Of a stretch of DNA of 64,000 nucleotides, positions 23,981 to 33,619 are shown one piece after another; the stretch's first letter is position 1, and the number at the start of each line of letters is the position of its first letter. The translations under genes were made by a program, and so were the position numbers. The notes beneath the pieces were generated by a model. The model was not told the origin of the DNA. It did no database searches and saw nothing but the letters and a program-made list of their open reading frames with translations. The stretch covers positions 23,073-87,072 of the forward strand of contig DISW01000004.1 in assembly GCA_002422605.1 (NCBI GenBank). Direction: 5' to 3'. This stretch comes from Bacteriovoracaceae bacterium UBA6200 (lineage in GTDB: Bacteria > Bdellovibrionota > Bacteriovoracia > Bacteriovoracales > Bacteriovoracaceae).

Positions 23981-25528
23981 ATGACTCGGATTTTTGCTGC
24001 CTTCTTTTTTTTGCTCTTAAGTACATTCTCCCTAGGTAGGGTGGACCGCACCTATATGGAAGGGTATCTGGGAGAGAAGAAATTAGACTCTTATTCTGAA
24101 CGTTATCAGCCACTCATTTTCCAGGATATTTATCAGGGTAAAATGTCTTTTGAAGATGAAATCTATTTTCAAAATTTTTTTCAACCTTTCTTATTTCAAA
24201 AAGAAAATGATTATTCTTTTTTCTTACGCTCGGAACTTAATGGAGCGATGATTTGTTCCAACGAACAGTTAGGTAAACACTTTGATGACATACGTTTCTC
24301 ATACCGCTTGATTACCTTGAGTTATCTCCTGGAAGGGCAGTGGCATATGGGCCTCATGTCCGGGCATCTGGGATTTAAAAATGGATGCCAATTCGATCTT
24401 AATAAATGGATAAAAAGTTGCCGGCCCAAATCGAATGAAATGAAAAAGTTCGTCGGACGTCTGCATAAATTCTCTCCCCGCTATGATGAAACCTTCTCTC
24501 ACGACTATAAAAAGAATGACTGGTGGAAAGAATTCTCCACCAATAAATACAAGTGGTACTCACAATATAGGGTGAACTCTGAATGCTCTGGTAAATGCAG
24601 TGAAGACGACATTCCAAAGCAGTTCCAAACTAGCTGCGAAGAAGATCAGAAGCTCATGACTCTTATTTGCTCTGAAATAGATGAGATCTACGGACTCTCG
24701 CAAAATCGTGACGCTTATTTTCTATTGGGTCTTTCGAACATCATCAATACTTACAATAAGAGCGGTGAAGCAATGGGCTGCCTTCGTCGCTTTACAGAAG
24801 TGATGTCACATAAAGAAGTACGTTATGCGTCTTTGAAGCAACTCTTTCCGCCTCTTCAAAACTTTCTACGCCAACGTTATCAAGAACGTTTCTTACAGGG
24901 ACGAGTCTTTTTTTACGGAGCAAGTAAAGAGTTCGAAGAGAAGGGACTTCAAGATTTTTATGTGAAGGATCAACCGATAAAGATTGAGAAAGCTCCTGAA
25001 CAACCTAAAGCGGCCGTTCAGACTCCAGCGAAAAAAGCTGAAGTAAAGGAGCCAGTTAAAACGGTGGAAGCCGTGCCTGTAAAAGAACCAGTGAAGGCAC
25101 CTATTAAAGAAATCCCGGCGGCTGTTAAGAGTGCTTTCCTCCAGGCCGCAGAAGTCAGAGAGGCGGACAATCTGGATCGTGTTGAAGTGGATATGCTGAA
25201 GCTTAAATATGATTACGTCTTTAGCCTCAATATGATCAACACCCTGTCAGAGCGTCTTAAAACTTTCATGACCCGTGAAGCGCTGGTTGAGATGCTGGCC
25301 TACGATAAACTTGGCAGTAAAGAAGCACCTGTTCCTCTCATGTTTTTAAAGTACATGATTGATATGCAGGAACATCATGGCCTTTGGAATATTATTTCTA
25401 TTCTTGGGGATAGATTTTATGTATCGAATGAAATTGATGCCGCTTTTAAACCAAAACCAGAATATGTGCAGCTAATGAATAATGAGCAAACTGGAAGACA
25501 GTGGCAGCTCTTCATTATTCGTAATTAA
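23981..25528 (+). CDS. Exported protein of unknown function with Lys/Pro-rich linker
   Basis: A 515-residue protein with a signal peptide (MTRIFAAFFFLLLSTFSLG). The N-terminal 330 residues contain six or more cysteines (for example CSNEQ, CRPKS, CSGKC, CEEDQ) that suggest periplasmic disulfides. A low-complexity Lys/Pro/Ala/Val linker (about 335-385) follows, then a helical C-terminal domain. It resembles no family I can name. It is a single gene whose end overlaps the convergent HAD phosphatase by 4 bases. Confidence 0.6.
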   Translation: MTRIFAAFFFLLLSTFSLGRVDRTYMEGYLGEKKLDSYSERYQPLIFQDIYQGKMSFEDEIYFQNFFQPFLFQKENDYSFFLRSELNGAMICSNEQLGKHFDDIRFSYRLITLSYLLEGQWHMGLMSGHLGFKNGCQFDLNKWIKSCRPKSNEMKKFVGRLHKFSPRYDETFSHDYKKNDWWKEFSTNKYKWYSQYRVNSECSGKCSEDDIPKQFQTSCEEDQKLMTLICSEIDEIYGLSQNRDAYFLLGLSNIINTYNKSGEAMGCLRRFTEVMSHKEVRYASLKQLFPPLQNFLRQRYQERFLQGRVFFYGASKEFEEKGLQDFYVKDQPIKIEKAPEQPKAAVQTPAKKAEVKEPVKTVEAVPVKEPVKAPIKEIPAAVKSAFLQAAEVREADNLDRVEVDMLKLKYDYVFSLNMINTLSERLKTFMTREALVEMLAYDKLGSKEAPVPLMFLKYMIDMQEHHGLWNIISILGDRFYVSNEIDAAFKPKPEYVQLMNNEQTGRQWQLFIIRN

Positions 25529-26178
25529 AACCACTCAACCTTAATCACATGAGCGCCTGAAGCCTGGGCGGCACTTAGACCCACGTGGGAGTCCTCAAAA
25601 ATGAGGACACTCCCTTTATGAAAACCGGATACATCCATCGCTTTTAAATACGGCCAGGGATCTGGTTTATGAGTGGGACAATCATCCCTAGTGAGAATCA
25701 AATTAAAATAATCATAAATCCCGGTCATCTGAAGCAGAATTTCGGTTATGACCTTCTCGCTGGAAGTAACCAGAGCGAGATATAATTTTTCACTCTTCGC
25801 TTCCTTTAGGATCTCGAGAAGTTCTTTTGGAAAAAAGGAATGGGGATCTACGGCTTTTAAGATTTCAATCAGATTTTGGGTCTTCTCATCTACAAAATCT
25901 TTCGTCGTCCAATGCTTAGGCATTCCTTCCCAGCCTTTAATGATATCAAAGACCAAGTGATCGGCCTTACCTACTAGAAGTTCATGGACCATCTCCGGAG
26001 AATAGGGAGGAATAATTTTATATTTATCTGCCATCATAAACAGCGCCTGAGCGTGATGCTCTTCCGTGTTGAAGAGAGTACCGTCCATGTCGAAAAACAG
26101 CGCCTTAAGGCCCGGGAAGCCTTCCTGGAGTTCCTTAAGTTGAGGGATCTTTTTAAAGCCAATTGGAGTGGTGGTCAT
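25525..26178 (-). CDS. HAD-superfamily phosphatase, beta-phosphoglucomutase-like
   Basis: A 217-residue hydrolase. Motif I is FFDMDGTLFNTEE (nucleophile and acid Asp), motif II is LVTSSEK, and motif IV is LIFEDSHVGLSAAQASG, with a helical cap after motif I. This is the subclass IA layout of sugar-phosphate phosphatases and beta-phosphoglucomutase. The substrate cannot be told from sequence. It is a single gene, divergent from the next one. Confidence 0.85.
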   Translation of the reverse strand: MTTTPIGFKKIPQLKELQEGFPGLKALFFDMDGTLFNTEEHHAQALFMMADKYKIIPPYSPEMVHELLVGKADHLVFDIIKGWEGMPKHWTTKDFVDEKTQNLIEILKAVDPHSFFPKELLEILKEAKSEKLYLALVTSSEKVITEILLQMTGIYDYFNLILTRDDCPTHKPDPWPYLKAMDVSGFHKGSVLIFEDSHVGLSAAQASGAHVIKVEWF

Positions 26179-26293
26179 AGGGAAAGTTTACCGTTTTATT
26201 CTTATAAAATCCATCAATTGCTGCAGAGTGTGTTCATGGCCAACAGAAGCATTTTGAGGTACACAAACATCAATCAACAATAGGATTTTTCAT

Positions 26294-28024
26294 ATGAGCG
26301 ACTCTGAGATCAAAAAAGATCTGTTAAGCCAGTTATTGTACGAGGCCCAGGCCTATAAAAAATTTGAAGACATTGAGAAGTTAGTTGATTCGGGAAAAGA
26401 TCTTTCCATGATCCCTATCCAGCCTCTTTATGTGGCCCTTCAAACAACTTCCAGCGATCAGATAGCAGCGATCCTGCCAAAATTATCTAGTGAGCAGCGC
26501 CAGGCCCTGAGGGATATCGACTTGTGGAAAAAGGATATTGTCGATCCTGAAGCGGCTTTCCATTGCCTTGAAGTTTATTCAAAATGCCCGGACGATGACG
26601 TTATTCTAGAGTTCATAAAAAGCGAAGATTTTCTTCTCACTCTGAAAAATCAATTCACCGTTCAGACTTTTGATGCAGAAGACCCGATGTATCCTGAAGG
26701 TAATAATTATTTTCTAACTGAAGATAATCAGCTTCTCATCGAATACCCGGAAGATTTTACTTTAGTTCAAGAATTAAAAGAATTGATTCGTAGGCTCTAC
26801 TCAGACATTGGAGTTGAGGAAGCTTATGCTTTCTTATTTAAAATGCTCGTTGATTCTTACCAATTGATGGAAGAAGAAAACTATGAGGCCAAAAAAGAGC
26901 GCCTGCGCGAATACGGTTTTGTCGACTACTATGATGCTCTTGAATACAATAGCCCTTTTTTCCAGGAATCCCAGTTAACCCATTTTATTAAAAATAAAAA
27001 AGGACTCACTGGTGAATTGGATGCTGTTTCTATGAATCAGTGTCTTCATGCTTCTTCATTAGTTTCCTATCAATCTGGAATGGATAAAATTAAAGAGGCC
27101 CTTCAAAATGTTACCGATGAAAAACGCCAGCAGTTTCTTCATTTCAGTTTCGTCCGTCTGGTAAATGCGAAGATGACTTTAGAAGACGCTCTGAAGAACG
27201 GATCATTGGCCATGAGCCGGGTAGGGAACCAAACACGCCAGAGGCTGGAGTTGGGATTCGAGTATGTTTATAGTCAATTAGGGGCGCAGGATCAAAAGAA
27301 TATATTCTTAAAATTTGATTTCATTGATCTCTTTAAAGTAGGTCATAGCTTAATTGAAATGACGAAAAAGAAAATCAAGAAGGCCCTTTCAGAAACTCCT
27401 TTTGAAGCTGATGATTTTGGTTACTTCCTTGGAATGTATTGGAACTCATTCTTAGAAAATTCGCATGAAGAAGTTGCCAAATTTAAATTTGATGGAAGTT
27501 CTAAGGCACTGGAGGTCAATGACCTAAATTCTTTCCACTTATGGAATCTAAGCACTGAGACTTTCGTGGAATCTCTGCCCTTTATTAAAACATTCTTTGC
27601 TGTAGTGGATAATCTTAAGGCCGATGGAAAATTGAATGATCAGTTCTATTTGAACTATGAAGTAGAAAACATTGATTTTGAATCCATCATGATCTCAAGT
27701 TTCATCAATTTTGCCGGTGGTTATTATAATGAATCTTCGGCCGGAAAAATGGGAGTGACCATTTCCGAATTAAAGACCTTCTATCATAAGTTTTTTAAGA
27801 AAAATGGTCAGGAGTATTTAATTAAAGGTGAAGAAGATCCAATTCTGAGAGAAGAATCGACTCGCTTTATAGAGAAGTTTGGGCTCGAGAATATTCCTCG
27901 CTTTGATAAGTATCTTTATCAAATTTTACTGGAACAGCTCAACGGTTACGAGATTGATGACATGTCCCCCGAGGATTTTAAACATGTCGGAGGTCCGATC
28001 CTGCTCAATATCTCAGGGCAATAG
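26294..28024 (+). CDS. Large cytoplasmic protein resembling DUF6178
   Basis: A 576-residue acidic, mostly helical protein with no signal peptide. The opening (LLYEAQAYKKFEDIEKLV) and segments such as LWKKDIVDPEAAFHCLE and AYAFLFKMLVDSY remind me of the DUF6178 family of delta-proteobacteria, from memory and not verified. No catalytic motif is seen. It is followed by two convergent small genes. The function is unknown. Confidence 0.6.
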   Translation: MSDSEIKKDLLSQLLYEAQAYKKFEDIEKLVDSGKDLSMIPIQPLYVALQTTSSDQIAAILPKLSSEQRQALRDIDLWKKDIVDPEAAFHCLEVYSKCPDDDVILEFIKSEDFLLTLKNQFTVQTFDAEDPMYPEGNNYFLTEDNQLLIEYPEDFTLVQELKELIRRLYSDIGVEEAYAFLFKMLVDSYQLMEEENYEAKKERLREYGFVDYYDALEYNSPFFQESQLTHFIKNKKGLTGELDAVSMNQCLHASSLVSYQSGMDKIKEALQNVTDEKRQQFLHFSFVRLVNAKMTLEDALKNGSLAMSRVGNQTRQRLELGFEYVYSQLGAQDQKNIFLKFDFIDLFKVGHSLIEMTKKKIKKALSETPFEADDFGYFLGMYWNSFLENSHEEVAKFKFDGSSKALEVNDLNSFHLWNLSTETFVESLPFIKTFFAVVDNLKADGKLNDQFYLNYEVENIDFESIMISSFINFAGGYYNESSAGKMGVTISELKTFYHKFFKKNGQEYLIKGEEDPILREESTRFIEKFGLENIPRFDKYLYQILLEQLNGYEIDDMSPEDFKHVGGPILLNISGQ

Positions 28025-28025
28025 T

Positions 28026-28394
28026 TTAAGAGAAAAAAGAATCCATTATTTCAGACAAGGACTTCCTGTAAGGGGAGTTCTTGTTATCACAAAATTCAAA
28101 TAACTTTTTCTGCATAAGTTTAATTTCATTCTTCTGCTCGGAAATAAGCTTTTCACTTTGATTAAACTTCGCAGAGAAGGGAAGCTTCTCACTTAAGAGT
28201 TCTTTAATCTTGGTTAAACGAACGGAGTCGTTTGTGAGAAATGTAAAGTGTTCAAAGTTTGAATCATTCTTCTTCGTTCCACCCCCTACGCCTCGAGGCA
28301 AGAAATTGGTGTCACTAGGTTGGCCTTCGATAAACTCTTCAAAGCCTTTCAGGTCATCTGCTTCTAGATTCTTGATGAGGCGTTTCTTATCCAT
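28026..28394 (-). CDS. Small charged protein of unknown function
   Basis: A 122-residue protein rich in Lys, Glu and Ser, with a helical C-terminal half (FNQSEKLISEQKNEIKLMQK) that could form a coiled coil. It overlaps the upstream 166-residue gene by 8 bases, so it is translationally coupled to it. No recognised domain. Confidence 0.55.
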   Translation of the reverse strand: MDKKRLIKNLEADDLKGFEEFIEGQPSDTNFLPRGVGGGTKKNDSNFEHFTFLTNDSVRLTKIKELLSEKLPFSAKFNQSEKLISEQKNEIKLMQKKLFEFCDNKNSPYRKSLSEIMDSFFS

Positions 28395-28887
28395 TCTTAC
28401 TTACCTTTGATAAACGGTTCAGGATAAACAGATAGAAATTTCGTTCTTTCTCAAGATTCTGAATAATCCTGTGAGAAACAGCATAGTTTTCCAGGTCTTG
28501 CTGGACGGCAGAGGCATCACTGTTTTTAATTTCTAGCTGCAGCAGTTTATTTTTTCCAATGACATGTGATTCCTTCACATTCATTTTAGTGTCTCGCTGC
28601 GAATAGAACTTTGGCAGTAAAGATTGCTCTTTAACTAAAGGGATTCTGCTAATGCTGTCTTCATGATCGCTTATAAGATACAGAGGATAGGGAAACTTGA
28701 AAGTAAGGTTATTCGAATAAAAGTAATTCTCAATATAGCCTATAGCTTCTCGTTGCCCTTCAAGATCAAGGTTTTTAAGGTTGAAGGCCACTGGATGTTT
28801 AAGATTCATATCTGGTGAGAGAACATTCTTCAATTCTTCGATAGAAGCCGACTTTATATTGAATAGCTGGTAAACCGGTAAACTCAT
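28387..28887 (-). CDS. Protein of unknown function coupled to the small charged protein
   Basis: A 166-residue protein starting MSLPVYQLFNIKSASIEELK with alternating strand and helix character and no signal peptide. It carries an YLISDHEDS segment and a C-terminal helix. It forms a two-gene operon with the 122-residue protein. I cannot assign a family. Confidence 0.55.
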   Translation of the reverse strand: MSLPVYQLFNIKSASIEELKNVLSPDMNLKHPVAFNLKNLDLEGQREAIGYIENYFYSNNLTFKFPYPLYLISDHEDSISRIPLVKEQSLLPKFYSQRDTKMNVKESHVIGKNKLLQLEIKNSDASAVQQDLENYAVSHRIIQNLEKERNFYLFILNRLSKVSKNG

Positions 28888-28985
28888 AACTTAAATTATT
28901 TGTAAAACCTTGGTGAAAGTCTACTCTCATGTTTAAATAAAGCATGAATACAATAATTGCGAACGGATTAATTTAGTCGGAAACT

Positions 28986-29675
28986 ATGAAGAATTTTGAA
29001 TTGCCTTACACAGTACTTCCGGCTGAGTTTACGACCTTATTAAAATCCAACCTTTCGGTAGTGGCAACTGCTGCCCCTGTCTTTGATGTTATTCGCCCTA
29101 ATCAGGCCCTCTATATGAATCTTGAGAAGGCCTTTAAAGATTTTGATGATGGAAGAGGGCTTGAAAAAACTATGCTCGCTCTAGGTTGGCCCCATTTCAG
29201 GGACCGCATGGCGAGTATTTTCCTCTATAAGAAAATCTACGGAACTTATCCTGTCTCAACCAGTATGGAATTAGTCGAAGATATTAAAAATCTTGAAACG
29301 AGATTTGGAAATCACGCCGTCCACGGAGTGTCGAGATTATTCCTTTTAGGATTTTATCTGAAACTTGCCAATATTGAGATCCAACATCGCGAGAATAATC
29401 AATATCTAGAAATAACTGTTCCTGAGGAGATAAGGCCTCTCTTGGATTTATCTCAGGGACGTTCTGAAAAAGTGGATTGGTTGATTCTTATTCTTATGCA
29501 CCTTCTTGAAGGGCTTGGTGAAAAAATGCTCACAAATTCTCTTGCGAGCGGTAAAAAGTTTCAGGATCTCTATGAACTGCTTCCTCCTGAAGCTCGAAGT
29601 AAAATGCTTAATAACCTACTGGCATACGGTGCTAGTATTAATGAATCAGAAATTTTTCTGTATGAGAAAATTTAG
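28986..29675 (+). CDS. Unknown protein upstream of a CpaF-type ATPase
   Basis: A 229-residue mainly helical protein without signal peptide. The C-terminal half has a long hydrophobic-amphipathic stretch (VDWLILILMHLLEGLGEKML). It ends two bases before the CpaF-type gene starts, so it is probably a functional partner. No recognised domain. Confidence 0.55.
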   Translation: MKNFELPYTVLPAEFTTLLKSNLSVVATAAPVFDVIRPNQALYMNLEKAFKDFDDGRGLEKTMLALGWPHFRDRMASIFLYKKIYGTYPVSTSMELVEDIKNLETRFGNHAVHGVSRLFLLGFYLKLANIEIQHRENNQYLEITVPEEIRPLLDLSQGRSEKVDWLILILMHLLEGLGEKMLTNSLASGKKFQDLYELLPPEARSKMLNNLLAYGASINESEIFLYEKI

Positions 29676-29677
29676 GA

Positions 29678-30715
29678 ATGAATATGGCAAGAAACCGAAT
29701 GTTTGATCTCATTGACGAGTTGGCAAAGAAAAGCGGTATCTCTGAACTCATTATTAACGGTAATGATAATGTCTATGTCGAGAAAGACGGTGAGATGATC
29801 AGGATTGATGCTAAGTTCACCAATGAAGAAATAGATGACTTCTGCCAAAGTATCTCAAAGTTCAATCGCAGGCCTTTTGATACACTTAACCCGATTCTGG
29901 ATGGTAATCTTCCTGATGGAAGTCGAGTGAATTTGATCCATAAGGATTACACTAATACTTCTCACGCAATAACAATCAGACGCTATCAGAAATCGATTAA
30001 CACCTTTGATGGCTCTCCTGGTATCTTTGGACTCTCGCCTGAATTTATAGAACTGTTAAAATCAATGGTTCGTGCCCGAATGAATATCGTCGTCTCTGGT
30101 GGAACGGGAGTAGGGAAGACTACTTTTTTAAATTTACTTTTACAGGAAATTAACCCAAAAGAACGAGTCATCACGATAGAAGACACTCGTGAACTTCAAT
30201 TCAATCTTCCCAATGTGGTTAGACTTGAATCCAGGCCTTCTGTCAGTGACAACAAAGGATTAATGATCCGAGATCTTCTCAAAAATACATTAAGGATGAG
30301 GCCGGATAGAATCATCGTGGGTGAGTGTAGAGGAGGAGAAGTTTTTGATCTTCTTCAAGCAATGAACACAGGTCACGAAGGATCAATGACCAGTATTCAT
30401 GCCAACTCACCGGGAGAGTGCTTAAGCCGTTTAGAGAATCTCTATCTCCTTTCTGGACATGATCTTCCTTTGAAGGCCTTGCGCTTTCAGATTTCTCAGG
30501 CGGTTGATTACATCATTCAAATTCGTCGGGATAAGAGCGGTAAACGCGGAGTTCAACAGATTACAGAATTGAATCATATGGAAGGCGATCGTATTCTTAT
30601 GCAGGATGTGGGGGCTTTTAAAGACGATGAACTTAAGTTTACGGGTCTTGTTCCGTCTAAAGTTGCGCGCCTTCAGAGAGCTGGATTATCGAAAGATTTT
30701 TTTATAGGTACCTAA
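29678..30715 (+). CDS. CpaF/VirB11-family secretion or pilus ATPase
   Basis: A 345-residue traffic ATPase. It has Walker A SGGTGVGKTT, an Asp box (TIEDTRELQF), Walker B-like RIIVGECRGGEVFD and a His box TGHEGSMTSIHANSP, the full set for CpaF/TadA/VirB11 hexamers. The N-terminal domain is shorter than usual for CpaF (about 450 residues). No other Tad, type IV pilus or type IV secretion genes are nearby, only the unknown 229-residue partner. The start could be ATG 29678 or 29684. The ATPase family is certain; the machine it powers is not. Confidence 0.88.
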   Translation: MNMARNRMFDLIDELAKKSGISELIINGNDNVYVEKDGEMIRIDAKFTNEEIDDFCQSISKFNRRPFDTLNPILDGNLPDGSRVNLIHKDYTNTSHAITIRRYQKSINTFDGSPGIFGLSPEFIELLKSMVRARMNIVVSGGTGVGKTTFLNLLLQEINPKERVITIEDTRELQFNLPNVVRLESRPSVSDNKGLMIRDLLKNTLRMRPDRIIVGECRGGEVFDLLQAMNTGHEGSMTSIHANSPGECLSRLENLYLLSGHDLPLKALRFQISQAVDYIIQIRRDKSGKRGVQQITELNHMEGDRILMQDVGAFKDDELKFTGLVPSKVARLQRAGLSKDFFIGT

Positions 30716-30742
30716 AAAAAAGGCCTGCTCGAAAGCAGGCCT
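30714..30742. terminator. Terminator between cpaF-like gene and small lipoprotein
   Basis: A 9-bp stem AGGCCTGCT/AGCAGGCCT (30721-30729, 30734-30742) with loop CGAA. The A-run at 30714-30720 gives a T-run on the minus strand, so it is an efficient terminator for the lipoprotein gene and a weaker one for the plus-strand operon. Confidence 0.75.
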
Positions 30743-30752
30743 TGAAGTCTTC

Positions 30753-30875
30753 TTAATAAGGACGAGTGATACTCGTAAATCTTTTCTCTTCTTCTTTATC
30801 TTTATTCCCACCGCCGCATGCAAAAGCGCCAACAGTGAAAACACAAATCGCCATGGCCAAAACAACTTTCTTCAT
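30753..30875 (-). CDS. Small (40-residue) putative lipoprotein
   Basis: Minus-strand frame with a strong GGAGG ribosome site before its ATG at 30873-30875, ending in TAA at 30753-30755. It encodes a Lys-Lys start, a hydrophobic core (VVLAMAICVFTVGAFA), a candidate lipidation cysteine at residue 20 followed by GGG, then a short charged tail with DKEEEK. The lipobox (AFAC) is imperfect. It has its own terminator. Small lipoproteins of this size occur in many Gram-negatives; the role is unknown. Confidence 0.65.
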   Translation of the reverse strand: MKKVVLAMAICVFTVGAFACGGGNKDKEEEKRFTSITRPY

Positions 30876-30981
30876 ACGTACCTCCGTATCGTTCCTGAAA
30901 TTATAATCCGAAACGGAAGGCTTTTACCCAAGATTTTAATTTTTGGGAAGATTCCTTCAAATTTCCATGTCTTAAAGTGGT

Positions 30982-32004
30982 TTAGCACTTTTGCGATTGA
31001 ATCAGTTTTACCAGGTTTCGAACGTTTGTTTCAGGGGTTTTAATTAAGACACCATGCCCGAGCCCTGCGGTCCAACGTTTAAAGTCCAGACCTCGATCAC
31101 GCAAGTCTTGATAATAATGGGCCGCTTTCTTTTCCAGAATTTCCCACGGTAAATGAAGCCAAGCTGGATCAAGATTTCCCTGAATGAAAACATGAGGAGG
31201 AAGAAGCTTCTGAATCTCCACCAAATCACATCTCCAATCGACGCCAATTACGTCAATATTTGTAAGATCCAGGGCCTTAATAAAGCCTGCTTGAGTATGT
31301 TTAGAGTAGTAAATAATCTTAGTCTTCGGAGACTGGGCCTTGAATTCTTTTAAGAGCTTACTGATCTTTGGAACAATGAATTCATGATAGTCAGAGACAC
31401 AAAGTTCACCGGCAGCTGTATCAAAGAGAGCAATCGCCTGAGCGCCATTACGGGCCTGAACCAACATCTCGTTCAGAAGTTCCGGCATAAGAATATTTGT
31501 GAAGGCTTCAAAACGACCATCAAAAAGACCCTGTTTCGCAGAAACTAGATTTCCGGCATGGGAACCTTCAACAGCATATGTGTAAAGAGTGAAAGGAGCT
31601 CCAACAAATCCTAAAAGAGTCACATCTTTTGGGAGTCTTTCACGAATGAGTTTGCAGGCATCGCCCTGGAATTTATAAAATTCTTCTCCTGGTGCCACAA
31701 CTTTTAATTTTTTTATGTCATCTGGATTTTGTAAATGCCACTCGAGAGTCGGAGGACCAGAATGGTAAGAAAGTCCCATGCCCAATTGTTCAAGAGGGAA
31801 GAGAAGATCAGAGAAAAGAATAGCGGCGTTGAAGCCAAAGTCCTGGATTGGACCTAACGTCACTTCACAGGCCAGTTCTGGATCCTTACACATGGTCATG
31901 AAGTCAGAATCTTTCTTAATATTCTGATAATGAGAGTGATATCGGCCGGCCTGTCTCATGAACCATACTGGCAAAGTTGATCCACGGTTTTCAAAGATGT
32001 CCAT
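30982..32004 (-). CDS. hemE: Uroporphyrinogen decarboxylase
   Basis: A 340-residue enzyme that decarboxylates the four acetate side chains of uroporphyrinogen III to give coproporphyrinogen III. It starts with the signature PVWFMRQAGRY (about 12-22), carries the ILFSDLLFPLEQLG segment, and ends with the family's GLGHGVLIKTPETN motif. Length is normal. It follows the response regulator with no gap (TAA then ATG), so it is the last gene of the haem operon. Confidence 0.96.
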   Translation of the reverse strand: MDIFENRGSTLPVWFMRQAGRYHSHYQNIKKDSDFMTMCKDPELACEVTLGPIQDFGFNAAILFSDLLFPLEQLGMGLSYHSGPPTLEWHLQNPDDIKKLKVVAPGEEFYKFQGDACKLIRERLPKDVTLLGFVGAPFTLYTYAVEGSHAGNLVSAKQGLFDGRFEAFTNILMPELLNEMLVQARNGAQAIALFDTAAGELCVSDYHEFIVPKISKLLKEFKAQSPKTKIIYYSKHTQAGFIKALDLTNIDVIGVDWRCDLVEIQKLLPPHVFIQGNLDPAWLHLPWEILEKKAAHYYQDLRDRGLDFKRWTAGLGHGVLIKTPETNVRNLVKLIQSQKC

Positions 32005-32703
32005 TTAATGTCCTTTCCATTCTAATTTATAGCCAATTCCTCTGACGGAAATAATCTGAAGAGATTTCTCCGTATCTGAATCGGCCCATTTTCTAAGTTT
32101 CACAATATAATTATCAATTGTTCGGTTGGTAGGAAATGCGTCCTCACCCCAGATGGATTCGATCATTTCATCTCGAGCGACAACTTCATTTTTTCTCTCT
32201 AAAAGAAGTTCGAGAATAGCGCATTCTTTCTGACTGAGAGATTGGATATTACCACCAGCATCTTTAATTTCAAAACGCTTGGGCCAGAAGGTAAGTTTTC
32301 CAAAATGATAGTCATCAGGATTTGAAAGGGTCATCTGGCGTGATTTTAATATACGGTCCAGTCTTAAGGTGAGTTCTTTTAACTCAAAAGGCTTCGTGAT
32401 GTAGTCTTCTGCACCCAATTCCAATCCTTCTACTCGTAGGACAGGGTCATTTAAGGCCGTGCAAAAAAGAAGAACACAATCTTTTCTTTTTGCACGAAAC
32501 TCTTTGGCCAGACTGATGCCATCACCATCTGGAAGTCCGATATCAAGAATCGCAACAGCTGGAATCATTTCCTGAAACTTAATCCGGGCTTCAGCACAAT
32601 TAGTAGCGAGTTCAACAGTAAATTTTTTAGAGCGAAGATAATCCCTCAGGGTTTGACCTAAGTTTGGTTCATCTTCTACTAAAAGTAAGGAGAGGTTACT
32701 CAT
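32005..32703 (-). CDS. OmpR-family response regulator in the haem operon
   Basis: A 232-residue two-component regulator. The receiver domain (1-120) has the acidic pair VEDEP, phospho-acceptor VAILDIGLPDGDG, and conserved Thr/Lys (FCTALN, YITKPF). The C-terminal winged helix (130-230) has TNRTIDNYIVKLRKW and SVRGIGYKL. All key residues are present. It overlaps its kinase by 8 bases and precedes hemE, so it may control haem synthesis or respond to haem or redox state. That link is inferred from the operon. Confidence 0.92.
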   Translation of the reverse strand: MSNLSLLLVEDEPNLGQTLRDYLRSKKFTVELATNCAEARIKFQEMIPAVAILDIGLPDGDGISLAKEFRAKRKDCVLLFCTALNDPVLRVEGLELGAEDYITKPFELKELTLRLDRILKSRQMTLSNPDDYHFGKLTFWPKRFEIKDAGGNIQSLSQKECAILELLLERKNEVVARDEMIESIWGEDAFPTNRTIDNYIVKLRKWADSDTEKSLQIISVRGIGYKLEWKGH

Positions 32704-33619
32704 GTGGCCCTCCTTGGGTTGCCCGAAAAGTGAGCTCGAACTGAAGCCGCTGAGTATTTATAATTTTTAAATGGCCATGCATTTTCTTCATGAGGTTCTT
32801 GATGAGGTAGAGCCCGATACCGCTTCCTTTAGTGGAATTGAACTTATAGAAGAGTTCGCCCAAGTGAGAAACGTTGCCAGTAAATTTCTGGCCTAAATCG
32901 TCATAAAGAATTTCTACATGTCCTCCTTGGCGCTTCGCCTGGATGATCACTTTTTCTGCATTCTTTTGATGTCGTAGGGTGTTTTCAAATAGGTTTCTAA
33001 AAACCATATTAAGGGCAAATTCATCGGCCAGCACTTCTTCGGCACCTGGCCCAATAATAATTTCTAACTTGAAAGGCAATTGTAGTTTTTGCTCCTGCCG
33101 TTTTAAAAAACGTTCCAAGCTTAAAGGAACCATCGTTAAGGGAGCATCCTGTTCGATTCTAGAAAGTTGCAGACTTTTTTCCAGCTCAGATTCTAATTTA
33201 TGAGTATCCTGAATCAGCCTCTGAGTTAAGCTGGATAATTGATCATGTGAATGGGATTCATCCTCAATTAAGTCTTTAATGACTTCTGCTTGAAGTCTCA
33301 TACTCGCCAAAGGAGTTTTAAGTTCATGGGAGAGGGAAGAAAAGAAGGCCTGCATGGCCTTTGATTTTTTCATGTCTCGAAAATAAAGAACGATAAGGGA
33401 GCTTCCCAAGAGAAGTAAAAAGATAAAAAAGAAAATCCCTTCCCACTTCATCATATTAAGAAAGTTCTTAGAAGAGCCTAGCTCTGGATGATTGAGATCA
33501 CTAAGAGTAGCATGAAGTTTAAATACTAAAAAAAGCCACCAGCTTCCAAGGCTTAAAAGCATGACGACCCAAAGGGAAGTTAGAATATAAAACCAGCGCT
33601 TAGGCCTTCTTACTTCCAT
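32696..33619 (-). CDS. Sensor histidine kinase in the haem operon
   Basis: A 307-residue membrane kinase. Two transmembrane helices (about 9-34 and 60-80) enclose a very short loop of about 25 residues, too small for a folded sensor domain. It has HisKA with SLSHELKTPLASM and a HATPase with FRNLFENTLRH (N box) and SGIGLYLIK (G box). The short loop suggests sensing within or at the membrane. It overlaps hemL by 10 bases and the response regulator by 8. Confidence 0.9.
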   Translation of the reverse strand: MEVRRPKRWFYILTSLWVVMLLSLGSWWLFLVFKLHATLSDLNHPELGSSKNFLNMMKWEGIFFFIFLLLLGSSLIVLYFRDMKKSKAMQAFFSSLSHELKTPLASMRLQAEVIKDLIEDESHSHDQLSSLTQRLIQDTHKLESELEKSLQLSRIEQDAPLTMVPLSLERFLKRQEQKLQLPFKLEIIIGPGAEEVLADEFALNMVFRNLFENTLRHQKNAEKVIIQAKRQGGHVEILYDDLGQKFTGNVSHLGELFYKFNSTKGSGIGLYLIKNLMKKMHGHLKIINTQRLQFELTFRATQGGPHE

